Below are positions 14,976 to 24,026 of a stretch of DNA of 43,175 bases, one piece after another. Below the pieces are notes generated by a model, which saw only the letters and a program-made list of their open reading frames with translations, was not told the DNA's origin and made no database searches. The position numbers and the translations under genes are program-made. Source of the stretch: Clostridiales bacterium UBA7568 (GTDB taxonomy: Bacteria > Bacillota > Clostridia > Oscillospirales > CAG-272); NCBI GenBank assembly GCA_002479075.1, contig DLLG01000006.1, positions 230-43,404 on the forward strand, written 5' to 3'. The stretch's first letter is position 1, and each line of letters opens with the position of its first letter.

Positions 14976-15569
14976 ATGAGGACAGAACGTCAGCATAATG
15001 ACAGAAAAAAAGAAATTATGGAAAAATGCTTTGATTGCTATGCCGAAAACGGACTGACCGGCACGGGAATCAAAACTCTTGCCAAAGAATGCGGCTGTAC
15101 GTCCGGAACGCTTTACGTCTATTTCAAAAATCTTGACGAGCTGATCATCGAATCGACTGCATACTGTATGGCAAAGGTAGAAGAAGACTTTATGTCAAGA
15201 TCGCCGAACAACCCGACAGAGCTTATGCGCTTTATCGATGAAATTCCGTATTGGACGGCAGAAAAGCACGGAAAAAAGTACAGACTGATGTATCAGGTCT
15301 ATACGCACCCGAAATACATAGAACACGGCAAAAAATTCTTTGACGGCGTAAACAACCGTTACACCGAATATGCAAAGAGCCTTGAAATAAAGCTCGGCAT
15401 CCCGTGCGAGGTGCTTACGCCGCTTATATTCGTCCTTGTCCGCGCCAGCGTTCACTACGCTATGTTTGAGGATGAATATTATCTGAAGGGCCAGCTTGAA
15501 ATCTTAAAACAAAGCTCGGCAATGTTTATACAAAAATACAGAACAACGCCGGAAAGCACCGATTCATAA
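14976..15569 (+). CDS. TetR/AcrR-family regulator
   Basis: 197-residue DNA-binding protein. The N-terminal TetR helix-turn-helix is clear: KEIMEKCFDCYAENG, then GIKTLAKECGCTSGTLYVYF (about 15-55) with the KNLDELI continuation. The remainder is a helical ligand/dimerisation domain with no family-specific motif I recognise. It is the first gene of the plus-strand series leading to the exporter, 60 bases ahead of the STAS gene, so it probably controls that unit or itself. GCGAGGAG precedes the ATG. The ligand is unknown. Confidence 0.88.
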   Translation: MRTERQHNDRKKEIMEKCFDCYAENGLTGTGIKTLAKECGCTSGTLYVYFKNLDELIIESTAYCMAKVEEDFMSRSPNNPTELMRFIDEIPYWTAEKHGKKYRLMYQVYTHPKYIEHGKKFFDGVNNRYTEYAKSLEIKLGIPCEVLTPLIFVLVRASVHYAMFEDEYYLKGQLEILKQSSAMFIQKYRTTPESTDS

Positions 15570-15629
15570 ATTTCTCTCGCGGCAGCGTATTAAACAGAAT
15601 AAACTTATTCAATGAAAGGATATAAAATT

Positions 15630-15926
15630 ATGACCATAAACAAAATTTCCGAAGGCGAAAAGCTCACACTTGCATTGGCCGGAAGACTCGACACAAATTC
15701 GTCTCCCGCACTTGAAGCGGAACTCAAACAGTCTGTCAGCGGGGTGAAAGAACTGATCTTCGATTTTTCCGAAGTAGAGTATATCTCCTCCGCAGGACTT
15801 CGTATCCTGCTTGCGGCACAGAAAGTGATGAACCGCCAGGGCAGTATGAAACTGATCGGCGTAAGCGCAGACGTTATGGAAGTGTTTGAAATAACAGGCT
15901 TTTCCGATATTTTGACAATAGAATAA
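15630..15926 (+). CDS. STAS-domain anti-sigma factor antagonist (RsbV/SpoIIAA-like)
   Basis: 98-residue single STAS domain. The start is ATG 15630, with AAAGGA ten bases upstream, rather than the in-frame ATG at 15612 that overlaps that site. The phospho-acceptor loop VEYISSAGLRILL is present; Ser53/Ser54 would be phosphorylated by a kinase such as the one at 18369 and dephosphorylated by the phosphatase at 15937. The unphosphorylated form would bind the kinase and release its partner. It stands directly before the phosphatase gene (10-base gap). The near-dyad GAATAA-AC-TTATTC at 15597-15610 lies upstream and might be an operator. Confidence 0.9.
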   Translation: MTINKISEGEKLTLALAGRLDTNSSPALEAELKQSVSGVKELIFDFSEVEYISSAGLRILLAAQKVMNRQGSMKLIGVSADVMEVFEITGFSDILTIE

Positions 15927-15936
15927 ACGAGAAAAT

Positions 15937-18372
15937 ATGAAAACTTTCTTTTTGCTCTCTATCGTGGCGCTTTTGCCGGTAATTTTATCAACGCTGATAT
16001 ATCTTGCGGAAAAGACAAAAGCAATAAGCAAGATTCCCTACGCCGCCAAACAGATAATTATAGGTATTCTGTTCGGAGGGCTTGCTGTTCTCGGAACGGA
16101 ATTCGGCGTCAAGACCGACGGCGCAATAATAAACGCAAGAGACGCCTCGCCCATCTGCGCGGGACTTCTTTTCGGCGCGCCGGCAGGAATCATAGCCGGA
16201 GTTATAGGCGGCGTTGAACGGTGGTTTGCCGTTCTTTGGGGAGCGGGCGAATATACCCGTCTCGCCTGCAGCATTTCGACCATACTCGCCGGCGTTTTCG
16301 CAGCCGTACTGCGGAAGTATATGTTTGATGACAAAAAACCGAAATGGTATTACTGCCTTGCAACGGCGACCATAACGGAAGTCATACATATGCTGATGAT
16401 ATTCCTAACCAATATGACCGACGCAAGAACCGCTTTTTCGTTTGTGCGAACCTGCTCGCTCCCTATGATAGCGGTAAACAGTCTTGCCGTAATGCTTGCG
16501 GGAATTCTGCTTTCGATACTTTCCGGAGCAGACCGCAAAGGCGCAAAGCACGATCTTAAAAACATTTCGCAGTCATTTCAGCGTTTTCTTCTGATCTGTG
16601 TTACGGCAGGATTTCTTATGACGACGATTTTCACGTGGGCACTGCAAACAGAGCTTGCCAAAAACGAAGCAAACGACCTTGTAAAACTGAACATTGAAGA
16701 CGTAAGAGAGGACATTCTTGACGCTTCAAACCAAAACCTTCTTGAAATCACATCAAAAATCGCCGGGCGCATAAATTCGGCTGATAAAGTTGATTATGAT
16801 CTGCTTTGTGCGCTCGAAAAAGAATACGACGTGGCGGAAATAAACATCATCAATTCGCGCGGGGTCATTGTGGAATCCACATACGATAAATTCCTTTATT
16901 ACGATATGCGCGGAGGAGATCAGTCGGCAGAGTTTCTCGTCCTGCTTGACGGAAACACCAAAGAATACGTCCAGAACTATCAGCCAACATCGTCAAATCC
17001 GTCAATTTCCCGTAAATATGCGGGCATTGTGCTTGACAGCGGCGGATTTGTACAGGTGGCTTACGACGCGGAACGCTTTCAAAGAGATATTGACGACGTT
17101 GTTGTCGGCGTCACGCGCAACAGACACATCGGAGAAAACGGCTCGATAATAATCGCCGGCGAAGATTGGAACATCGTCAGCGACAGACACGGAAACGAAG
17201 GTAAAAACCTCGATGTTTCCGGAATTTACATAGACCGCGCCGCAATGCCCGAAGACGAGTATTTTGACGCCGTCGTTTACGGCGAAGAATCGCTCTGCCG
17301 TTATATCGTTTCTGAAGGGTACTATATAGTTGCCGCAATGCCTTATACGGAAGCGGTATTCTCGCGCGACGTATCGGTATACGTTACGGTATTTATGGAA
17401 TTTGTCGTTTTCGGGATGTTGTTCATAGTTGTTTATTTCCTTATCAAAAAGCTTGTCGTTGACAATATGGCAAAGATAAACAGATCCCTTGCAAAGATAA
17501 CGAGCGGCAACCTTGACACCGTAGTTGACGTAAGAACAAATGAAGAATTCGCCTCCCTTTCCGACGATATAAACTCAACCGTTCTGACGTTGAAACGCTA
17601 TATTGCCGAAGCGGCGGCACGGATAGACAAAGAGCTTGAATTTGCCAAAACCATTCAGCATTCCGCAATACCGACGGTATTCCCGCCGTATCCCGGTCAC
17701 GGCGAATTTGACATATACGCAACAATGGATACCGCCAAAGAGGTAGGCGGAGACTTTTACGATTTCTACTTTGTGGGCGAGAACAAGTTCGGATTTCTTA
17801 TAGCCGATGTTTCCGGAAAAGGAATTCCCGCCGCAATGTTTATGATGACGGCAAAAACCATAATAAAAGGCTACGCAGAATCCGGCAAGCCCGTTGATGA
17901 AGTCTTTACAATTGCCAATGCAAAGCTGTGCGAATCGAACGAAGCCGGAATGTTTGTAACCGCCTGGATGGGTGTGCTTGATATAACCACAGGAAAGATC
18001 GAGTTTGCAAACGCGGGACATAATCCCCCGCTCGTAAGACACGCAGACGGAACGTTTGAATACCTGAAATCAAGACCGGGATTTATCCTTGCCGGAATGG
18101 AGGGTATGAAATATCGCAAAAACGAGCTTGTCCTTTCTCCCGGCGACGAGATATATCTCTATACCGACGGAGTTACGGAGGCGACAAACTCCGCAAACGA
18201 GCTTTACGGCGAAGAGAGACTTCTAAAGCTGCTCAATACCCTGCACGGACTCGCCGGAGAAGACATCTGCCGCGCGGTAAAAGCGGACATAGATAATTTT
18301 GTGGGAGATGCCCCGCAATTCGATGATATTACAATGCTGTATCTGAAATATAACGGAGGTTCTGAAAAATGA
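15937..18372 (+). CDS. Membrane sensor PP2C phosphatase (5TMR-LYT, Cache, HAMP, SpoIIE)
   Basis: 811 residues. Residues about 1-200 form a multi-span N-terminal domain resembling the 5TMR-LYT sensor of LytS. A transmembrane helix (about 212-230) leads to a large extracytoplasmic Cache-like domain (about 240-485, with GENGSIIIAGEDWNIVSD). A second helix (about 488-510) and a HAMP linker (about 510-560) follow. The SpoIIE-type PP2C domain starts at about 588 and keeps the metal-binding Asp residues in GGDFYDF and ADVSGKG, plus YTDGVTEATN and FDDITMLYLKY. It should dephosphorylate the STAS antagonist in response to an external signal. It overlaps the kinase gene by four bases. Two sensory domains on one phosphatase make it a signal entry point for the locus. 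Confidence 0.9.
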   Translation: MKTFFLLSIVALLPVILSTLIYLAEKTKAISKIPYAAKQIIIGILFGGLAVLGTEFGVKTDGAIINARDASPICAGLLFGAPAGIIAGVIGGVERWFAVLWGAGEYTRLACSISTILAGVFAAVLRKYMFDDKKPKWYYCLATATITEVIHMLMIFLTNMTDARTAFSFVRTCSLPMIAVNSLAVMLAGILLSILSGADRKGAKHDLKNISQSFQRFLLICVTAGFLMTTIFTWALQTELAKNEANDLVKLNIEDVREDILDASNQNLLEITSKIAGRINSADKVDYDLLCALEKEYDVAEINIINSRGVIVESTYDKFLYYDMRGGDQSAEFLVLLDGNTKEYVQNYQPTSSNPSISRKYAGIVLDSGGFVQVAYDAERFQRDIDDVVVGVTRNRHIGENGSIIIAGEDWNIVSDRHGNEGKNLDVSGIYIDRAAMPEDEYFDAVVYGEESLCRYIVSEGYYIVAAMPYTEAVFSRDVSVYVTVFMEFVVFGMLFIVVYFLIKKLVVDNMAKINRSLAKITSGNLDTVVDVRTNEEFASLSDDINSTVLTLKRYIAEAAARIDKELEFAKTIQHSAIPTVFPPYPGHGEFDIYATMDTAKEVGGDFYDFYFVGENKFGFLIADVSGKGIPAAMFMMTAKTIIKGYAESGKPVDEVFTIANAKLCESNEAGMFVTAWMGVLDITTGKIEFANAGHNPPLVRHADGTFEYLKSRPGFILAGMEGMKYRKNELVLSPGDEIYLYTDGVTEATNSANELYGEERLLKLLNTLHGLAGEDICRAVKADIDNFVGDAPQFDDITMLYLKYNGGSEK

Positions 18373-18776
18373 AAGAAATGACGATTCCCGCAACAGTTGA
18401 AAATATAGAAAAAGTGACCGAATTCGTAAACGGTCAGCTTGAAGAGATAAACTGCCCGATCAAAGCGCAGATGCAGATCGATATAGCGATAGACGAGCTT
18501 TTCGGCAACATAGCGCATTATGCGTACAATCCCGAAACAGGCCCCGCTACGGTGCGCGTTGAGGTGACGGAGGCTCCGATCTCCGTCGTTATCACGTTTA
18601 TCGATCACGGAATTCCTTACGATCCGCTGAAAAAGGACGATCCCGACATTACCCTGTCCGCAGAAGAGCGCGCGATAGGCGGGCTCGGAATTTTTATGGT
18701 CAAGAAAACAATGGATGAAATAGCGTACGAGTATAAAGACGGTCAGAATATTCTTCGTATCCGAAAGGATATATAA
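18369..18776 (+). CDS. RsbW/SpoIIAB-like anti-sigma serine kinase
   Basis: 135-residue HATPase_c protein. The N-box is seen in IAIDELFGNIAHYAY, the G1 box in IDHGIPYDP and the G2 box in IGGLGIFMVKKTMDE. This set is typical of anti-sigma-factor Ser/Thr kinases, which phosphorylate the STAS protein and sequester a sigma factor or other partner. It overlaps the phosphatase gene (ATGA). No sigma-B/F-type sigma gene is adjacent; the nearest sigma factor is the ECF-type at 24023, so the true partner is open. Confidence 0.88.
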   Translation: MKEMTIPATVENIEKVTEFVNGQLEEINCPIKAQMQIDIAIDELFGNIAHYAYNPETGPATVRVEVTEAPISVVITFIDHGIPYDPLKKDDPDITLSAEERAIGGLGIFMVKKTMDEIAYEYKDGQNILRIRKDI

Positions 18777-18818
18777 AAGATTCAGATCCGATTAAAAATT
18801 TATTAACGAGGTAAAAGT

Positions 18819-19295
18819 ATGAGCAATCCGATATTCCGTCAAAAAAGCATTGAAAAAATCTCTTCACCAGAGCAGCTGAACAATTATATCCGGGTATCGA
18901 ACCCAAGCGTATGGATGATTCTTGCAGCTGTTATCATACTGCTGGCAGGAATATTCGTATGGGGATTATTCGGACGTCTTGACACCGCATTTCAGACGGG
19001 AGGCGTCTGCAAGGACGGATATCTTACCGTTTATGTAAGCGAAAAAGACTTTGCAAAAATAAATGAAAAAGCTATAATTTCGCTTGACGAATCGGAGTTT
19101 GCGTTGTCGGAAATACCGGGTTCTCCCGTTCAGCTCGACGACAGTACCGATCCGTATCTTCTTCATCTTATAGGAGCTTCGGCGGGCGATTGGGTATATG
19201 TTCTGAGTGTCGATGCAAGCGGCATTAAAGACGGCACATTCTCGGTTTCGATCATTACGGAACGTGTCAGACCTCTTGACTTTGTGCTTAACTGA
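18819..19295 (+). CDS. Short NHLM-type HlyD-like secretion protein
   Basis: 158 residues. The N-terminal segment FRQKSIEKISSPEQLNNYI is characteristic of the HlyD-like protein of NHLM peptide-export systems. It is followed by one membrane helix (about 31-51, VWMILAAVIILLAGIFVWG) and an outside beta-rich region. Usual family members are longer and include a coiled-coil hairpin and lipoyl-like part; here about 105 residues follow the helix with no such hairpin. In a single-membrane cell an adaptor need not reach an outer membrane. It is next to the two ABC proteins (nine-base gap), with which it should assemble. Confidence 0.8.
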   Translation: MSNPIFRQKSIEKISSPEQLNNYIRVSNPSVWMILAAVIILLAGIFVWGLFGRLDTAFQTGGVCKDGYLTVYVSEKDFAKINEKAIISLDESEFALSEIPGSPVQLDDSTDPYLLHLIGASAGDWVYVLSVDASGIKDGTFSVSIITERVRPLDFVLN

Positions 19296-19304
19296 GGTGC
19301 GGAA

Positions 19305-21485
19305 ATGAAGTCAACCGTAAAAATCAAATCTCCCATAACAAAGGGCGTAGCAAAAGTGCCCGTCGTAATGCAAATGGAAGCGCTTGAATGCGGCGCCGCA
19401 AGCCTTACGATGATTCTTGCCTATTATGAAAAATGGATCCCGCTCGAACAGGTACGTCTTGATTGCGGCGTTTCGCGCGACGGTTCAAACGCAAGGAATC
19501 TTCTTCGTGCCGCAAGAAGCTACGGTCTCTCGGCGAAGGGCTATCGCTATGAGCCGGAAACCCTGAAAAAAGAGGGCAAATTCCCGTGCATCATACATTG
19601 GAATTTCAATCACTTCGTAGTTCTTAACGGCTTCAAGGGCAACAAAGCGGTATTAAACGATCCCGCAAAAGGTACATATACTGTTCCGATGAGTGTTTTT
19701 GACGACTCGTTTACAGGCGTCTGCCTGTTTTTTGAGCCGGACGAAAACTTTGTGCCGGAGGGCAAGCCTCAATCAATGCTGAAATATGCGAAAAAAAGGC
19801 TTGTCGGAGCAAGCACCGCAATTGTATTTGTAATTCTGACCTCCGTCATCTCATCTCTTCTCGGCATAATCACTCCGGCATTTTCGCGGATTTTCCTTGA
19901 CAGATTGCTGACAAAAGAAAATCCGGAATGGCTTACGCCATTTACAATTGCCCTCGCGGGGATAAGCATAATACAGCTTATCGTCGCCTGGATACAGGCG
20001 GTTTATTCTCTCCGTATAAACGGAAAGCTCGCTATGGTGGGAAACACAACTTTTATGTGGAAAATTCTGCGTATGCCTATGGAATTTTTCTCTCAGCGTA
20101 TGGCGGGCGATATTCAGGGCAGACAGGCGTCCAACGCTATGATAGCGGAGCGGCTTGTCGATACTTTTGCGCCGCTCGCGCTCAATGCAGCTATGATGGT
20201 GTTTTATCTTGTGGTTATGCTCAGATACAGCGTGATTCTTACGCTGATAGGACTTTTTTCGGTGTTTGCAAATCTTGCCCTTTCGGGCATTATTTCAAAA
20301 AAACGCATAAATATCACCCGCGTGCAAATGCGTGACGCCGGTAAACTCGCAGGGACTACGGTTGCCGGCATAGAAATGATCGAAACAATAAAAGCAAGCG
20401 GAGCGGAAAACGGCTTTTTCGAAAAATGGGCAGGTTATCAGGCAAGCGTAAATACAAATCAGGTTCGTTTTCAACGCACAAATCAGCTTCTCGGACTGTT
20501 GCCGGCTCTTATAAGCTCGCTTTGCGGAACGGCAGTGCTTATGACGGGCGTTTTCCTCGCTATGGAAGGCACGTTTACCGTCGGTATGATTATGGCGTTT
20601 CAGGGATTTCTTTCATCGTTCGTTTCCCCTGCGATGTCGCTTATTTCGGCAGGTCAGTCGCTTCAGGAAATGCGTGCGGATATGGAGCGTATCGAGGACG
20701 TTATGAAATATCCCGCCGACGTGACTTTTGAAGAACACGATGACGAAAACGTTGAATACGACAAACTTTCCGGAAATATTGAAATTAAAAATATAACCTT
20801 CGGTTATTCGCGCCTTTCGGAACCGTTGATAAAAGATTTCAGCCTGACATTGACTCCCGGCAGCCGCGTTGCTTTCGTCGGTCCGTCCGGATGCGGAAAA
20901 TCCACGATTTCAAAACTCATATCCGGACTTTATAAACCTTGGAGCGGCGAAATACTTTTTGACGGAAAACCTGTATCGAAGATAGACCGCAGCGTGTTTA
21001 CGGGCTCTCTTGCCGTAGTTGATCAGGATATTATTCTGTTTGAAGATACTATTGCAAACAATATAAAAATGTGGGATAACTCCATTGAAGATTTTGAAAT
21101 GATAATGGCTGCCCGCGACGCACAGCTCCACGAGGATATTATGCAGCGCGAAGGCGGCTATCAGTACAGACTGACCGAAGGCGGAAAGGATTTTTCCGGC
21201 GGACAGAGACAGCGTATGGAGATAGCGCGCGTGCTTGCGCAGGATCCCACGATCATAATTCTTGACGAGGCAACAAGTGCGCTTGACGCAAGAACCGAGT
21301 ACGACGTAGTAAAATCCATAAAAGACAGGGGCATAACCTGCATTGTTGTAGCACACAGACTTTCAACAATACGCGACTGCGACGAGATCATCGTAATGGA
21401 TCAGGGAAAAGTTATCGAGCGCGGAACGCACGACGAGCTGATGAAAAACGGCGGAGCATATACGCAGCTCGTATCAAACGAGTAA
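19305..21485 (+). CDS. NHLM-type peptide exporter: C39 peptidase-ABC transporter
   Basis: 726 residues in the bacteriocin-exporter order. An N-terminal C39 Cys protease (about 10-150) carries Cys29 in MEALECGAASLTMILAYY, His in NHFVVLNG (about 103) and Asp in LNDPAKG (about 119). A membrane domain (about 165-440) and an ABC ATPase (about 490-726) follow, with Walker A GPSGCGKST, signature FSGGQRQR, Walker B IIILDEATSALD and switch His in VAHRLST. It would cut leaders after the Gly-Gly site and export the core peptide. The signature is FSGGQ instead of LSGGQ. All seven double-Gly peptides encoded downstream are plausible substrates. Confidence 0.93.
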   Translation: MKSTVKIKSPITKGVAKVPVVMQMEALECGAASLTMILAYYEKWIPLEQVRLDCGVSRDGSNARNLLRAARSYGLSAKGYRYEPETLKKEGKFPCIIHWNFNHFVVLNGFKGNKAVLNDPAKGTYTVPMSVFDDSFTGVCLFFEPDENFVPEGKPQSMLKYAKKRLVGASTAIVFVILTSVISSLLGIITPAFSRIFLDRLLTKENPEWLTPFTIALAGISIIQLIVAWIQAVYSLRINGKLAMVGNTTFMWKILRMPMEFFSQRMAGDIQGRQASNAMIAERLVDTFAPLALNAAMMVFYLVVMLRYSVILTLIGLFSVFANLALSGIISKKRINITRVQMRDAGKLAGTTVAGIEMIETIKASGAENGFFEKWAGYQASVNTNQVRFQRTNQLLGLLPALISSLCGTAVLMTGVFLAMEGTFTVGMIMAFQGFLSSFVSPAMSLISAGQSLQEMRADMERIEDVMKYPADVTFEEHDDENVEYDKLSGNIEIKNITFGYSRLSEPLIKDFSLTLTPGSRVAFVGPSGCGKSTISKLISGLYKPWSGEILFDGKPVSKIDRSVFTGSLAVVDQDIILFEDTIANNIKMWDNSIEDFEMIMAARDAQLHEDIMQREGGYQYRLTEGGKDFSGGQRQRMEIARVLAQDPTIIILDEATSALDARTEYDVVKSIKDRGITCIVVAHRLSTIRDCDEIIVMDQGKVIERGTHDELMKNGGAYTQLVSNE

Positions 21486-21500
21486 GGAGGGCGGATACAT

Positions 21501-23699
21501 ATGGGTTGGTTTGACGAACAAATAAGAGATCGCAAACAGAACGACGACGAGGCGTTTGCCGAAGCGTTTGCAAATATGGCATCTGCCATAACAGGCAGAA
21601 AGATCGAGGCGTCCTTAAACAATGACCGCGCCGTCACAAAGGACGCCATAGACGAAATTCTGCGATATTACCACGTAAAAAGCCGTGAAGTGCCCGACGG
21701 GATCAGCGACGTAAACGAACAGCTTGAATATCTTATGCGCCCATACGGCATTATGCGACGCACGATAAAGCTTGAGGACGGTTGGTATCGCGACGCTATC
21801 GGCGCAATGCTCGGCGTGCTGCGCGAAAGCGGAAGAGTTGTGGCGCTTATTCCGACAGGACTTTCCGGTTACAGCTATTTTGACTATGACACAGGCAAAC
21901 GAAAAAAAATAAATCATAAAAATCAGCATTTGTTGGAAGCGGAAGCGATCGCATTCTATAAGCCTTTTCCTCTGAAAAAAATCAGTCTGCCATCGCTTGC
22001 CGCATATATCGTGCGGACGCTTTCCGCCTCCGATTTTGTGATGATTGCCCTGGCAACGCTTGCTTTATCGCTTATCGGTATGATCTCGCCGATGATAAGC
22101 AAGCTACTGTTTGATCGGGTACTTCCGTCGGGGAACACGCGTTTGCTTGTTGCAATTACATTCTTCTCCGTATGTGTTTCTGTAAGCACGCTTCTCATTT
22201 CGGCCGTAAAAAATATGATAACGGCTCGGATCGAAACGAAGCTCAACATATCGGTTGACGCGGCAACTATGATGCGCGTAATGTCGCTCCCTGCCGATTT
22301 CTTCAAGCAGTATAGTGCAGGCGAGCTTTCAAACCGTGCGTCCCAGGTCGGTGTACTTTGCAAAATGCTTGCGTCAACCGTCCTTTCTACGGGACTTACT
22401 TCAATTTTCTCGCTTATATACATATCGCAGATATTTGTTTACGCTCCGGCGCTTGTCGTTCCTGCGCTTATAATTATTCTTGTAACCGTTGTGTTCTCGG
22501 TTGTATCGTCTCTTGTTCAGATGAAATTAAGCATACGTCAGATGGAGCTTTCCGGCAAAGAAGACGGTATGACATATGCTCTCATCACGGGAATACAAAA
22601 AATAAAGCTTGCCGGCGCAGAAAAGCGCGCCTTTGCAAGATGGGGCAATCTTTATGCCGAAAACGCAAAGCTTACGTACGGTCCGCCGACGTTTATCGAG
22701 CTTAACTCAGTAATAAGCCTTGCCATAAGCCTTGTAGGAACAATAGTAATGTACAGTATGGCGGTAAAATCGGGAATTTCCGTAGCTGATTATTACGCCT
22801 TCAATACGGCGTACGGAATGGTGTCCGGCGCGTTTATGGCGCTTGCCGGAATCGCGCTCACGGCTTCGCAGATAAAGCCGATACTCAATATGGTGAAACC
22901 GTTTTTTGACGCCGTTCCCGAAGTTTCTGACGGAAAGCAGGTGATCACAAGGCTGTCCGGAGGAATTGAGCTTAACAACGTTTCTTTCAGATACAGCGAA
23001 AATATGCCCCTTGTCGTAGACGATATGTCGCTTAAAATACGTCCGGGACAATACGTTGCCATCGTAGGGAAAACGGGCTGCGGAAAGTCAACGCTTATGC
23101 GTTTGCTGCTCGGCTTTGAGCATCCTCAAAAAGGAGCAATATATTATGACGGAAGAGACCTTGAACGAATCGATCTGCGCTCTCTGCGACGTCGGATCGG
23201 CGTCGTTATGCAGAACGGAAAGCTGTTTCAGGGCGATATATATTCAAACATAGTCATTTCCGCGCCGTGGCTTTCCCAAGACGAAGCCTGGGAAGCGGCT
23301 GAGCTTGCGGGAATAGCCGATGATATAAGAAAAATGCCTATGGGGATGAACACAATCATCTCCGAAGGCTCGGGCGGTATATCCGGCGGGCAGCGCCAAA
23401 GACTGATGATAGCCCGTGCTATCGCGCCCAAGCCCAAAATACTTATGTTTGACGAGGCGACAAGCGCACTTGACAATATCACTCAGAAAAAGATATCCGA
23501 ATCGCTCAGCTCGCTGAAATGTACAAGGATCGTAATCGCTCACAGACTTTCAACAATAAAACAGTGCGACAGGATCATCGTTCTCGATCGCGGAAAGATC
23601 ATCGAGGACGGAAAATATGACGAGCTTATCGAAAAGAACGGTTTCTTTGCGGAGCTTGTCGCACGACAGAGACTTGACGGCACCCCAAAAGCAGATTAA
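21501..23699 (+). CDS. NHLM-type peptide exporter: second ABC transporter
   Basis: 732 residues. Instead of a C39 domain it has about 155 N-terminal residues without Cys/His catalytic motifs, typical of the second ABC protein in NHLM systems. A membrane domain follows (about 165-445), then an ATPase with Walker A GKTGCGKST (about 523), signature ISGGQRQR, Walker B ILMFDEATSALD and switch His in IAHRLST. It probably forms a heterodimer or a parallel exporter with the preceding protein. GTAAGGAGG precedes the ATG. The pair separated by 15 bases is a well-known gene order; the molecular role of the second protein is less clear. Confidence 0.92.
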   Translation: MGWFDEQIRDRKQNDDEAFAEAFANMASAITGRKIEASLNNDRAVTKDAIDEILRYYHVKSREVPDGISDVNEQLEYLMRPYGIMRRTIKLEDGWYRDAIGAMLGVLRESGRVVALIPTGLSGYSYFDYDTGKRKKINHKNQHLLEAEAIAFYKPFPLKKISLPSLAAYIVRTLSASDFVMIALATLALSLIGMISPMISKLLFDRVLPSGNTRLLVAITFFSVCVSVSTLLISAVKNMITARIETKLNISVDAATMMRVMSLPADFFKQYSAGELSNRASQVGVLCKMLASTVLSTGLTSIFSLIYISQIFVYAPALVVPALIIILVTVVFSVVSSLVQMKLSIRQMELSGKEDGMTYALITGIQKIKLAGAEKRAFARWGNLYAENAKLTYGPPTFIELNSVISLAISLVGTIVMYSMAVKSGISVADYYAFNTAYGMVSGAFMALAGIALTASQIKPILNMVKPFFDAVPEVSDGKQVITRLSGGIELNNVSFRYSENMPLVVDDMSLKIRPGQYVAIVGKTGCGKSTLMRLLLGFEHPQKGAIYYDGRDLERIDLRSLRRRIGVVMQNGKLFQGDIYSNIVISAPWLSQDEAWEAAELAGIADDIRKMPMGMNTIISEGSGGISGGQRQRLMIARAIAPKPKILMFDEATSALDNITQKKISESLSSLKCTRIVIAHRLSTIKQCDRIIVLDRGKIIEDGKYDELIEKNGFFAELVARQRLDGTPKAD

Positions 23700-23789
23700 C
23701 GACACTAAAAATCGATATAAAAATTTTTTGATTTTTATTAGCCATTTTTTCTTTTTGATCGTATAAACCAAACAGAAGGAGGAAGCAAA

Positions 23790-24026
23790 GTGATAAACAA
23801 CAAAGCAGGGCAACCAAATATGAAGCCTAAAATAAGCGAAAAAACGCTTTCGGCACTCTTTGATTATCAGCTGTTTGAAAATGATCCTTCGCTTCAAAAA
23901 CTTATCGATGAGGTTGAAGACGAATATGGTGCCGAAATTTCAGACGATGACCTTTCGTTTGTAAGCGCGGCGGGCGAAACAGTATCTGCCGAAAAGCACA
24001 ATGACAAAAGGGACGGTACAATATGA
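23790..24026 (+). CDS. Small acidic protein coupled to the ECF sigma gene
   Basis: 78 residues. GTG 23790 is chosen as start because AGGAGG lies seven bases upstream; ATG 23820 is an in-frame alternative without a site. No membrane helix and no Cys. The segment EISDDDLSFVSAAGE near residues 50-64 resembles the (E)LSDDDL-x-x-V-x-(A/G)G pattern that precedes cleavage in the double-Gly peptides of this locus, but only 14 residues follow. The stop overlaps the sigma factor ATG (ATGA), so the two are translationally coupled. Could be an anti-sigma-like partner or a minimal precursor; not recognised with certainty. Confidence 0.72.
   Translation: MINNKAGQPNMKPKISEKTLSALFDYQLFENDPSLQKLIDEVEDEYGAEISDDDLSFVSAAGETVSAEKHNDKRDGTI

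Noticed and set aside
14813..14998. 61-codon plus-strand frame upstream of the TetR gene
   Set aside because: It spans the TetR promoter and ribosome site and has no ribosome site of its own.
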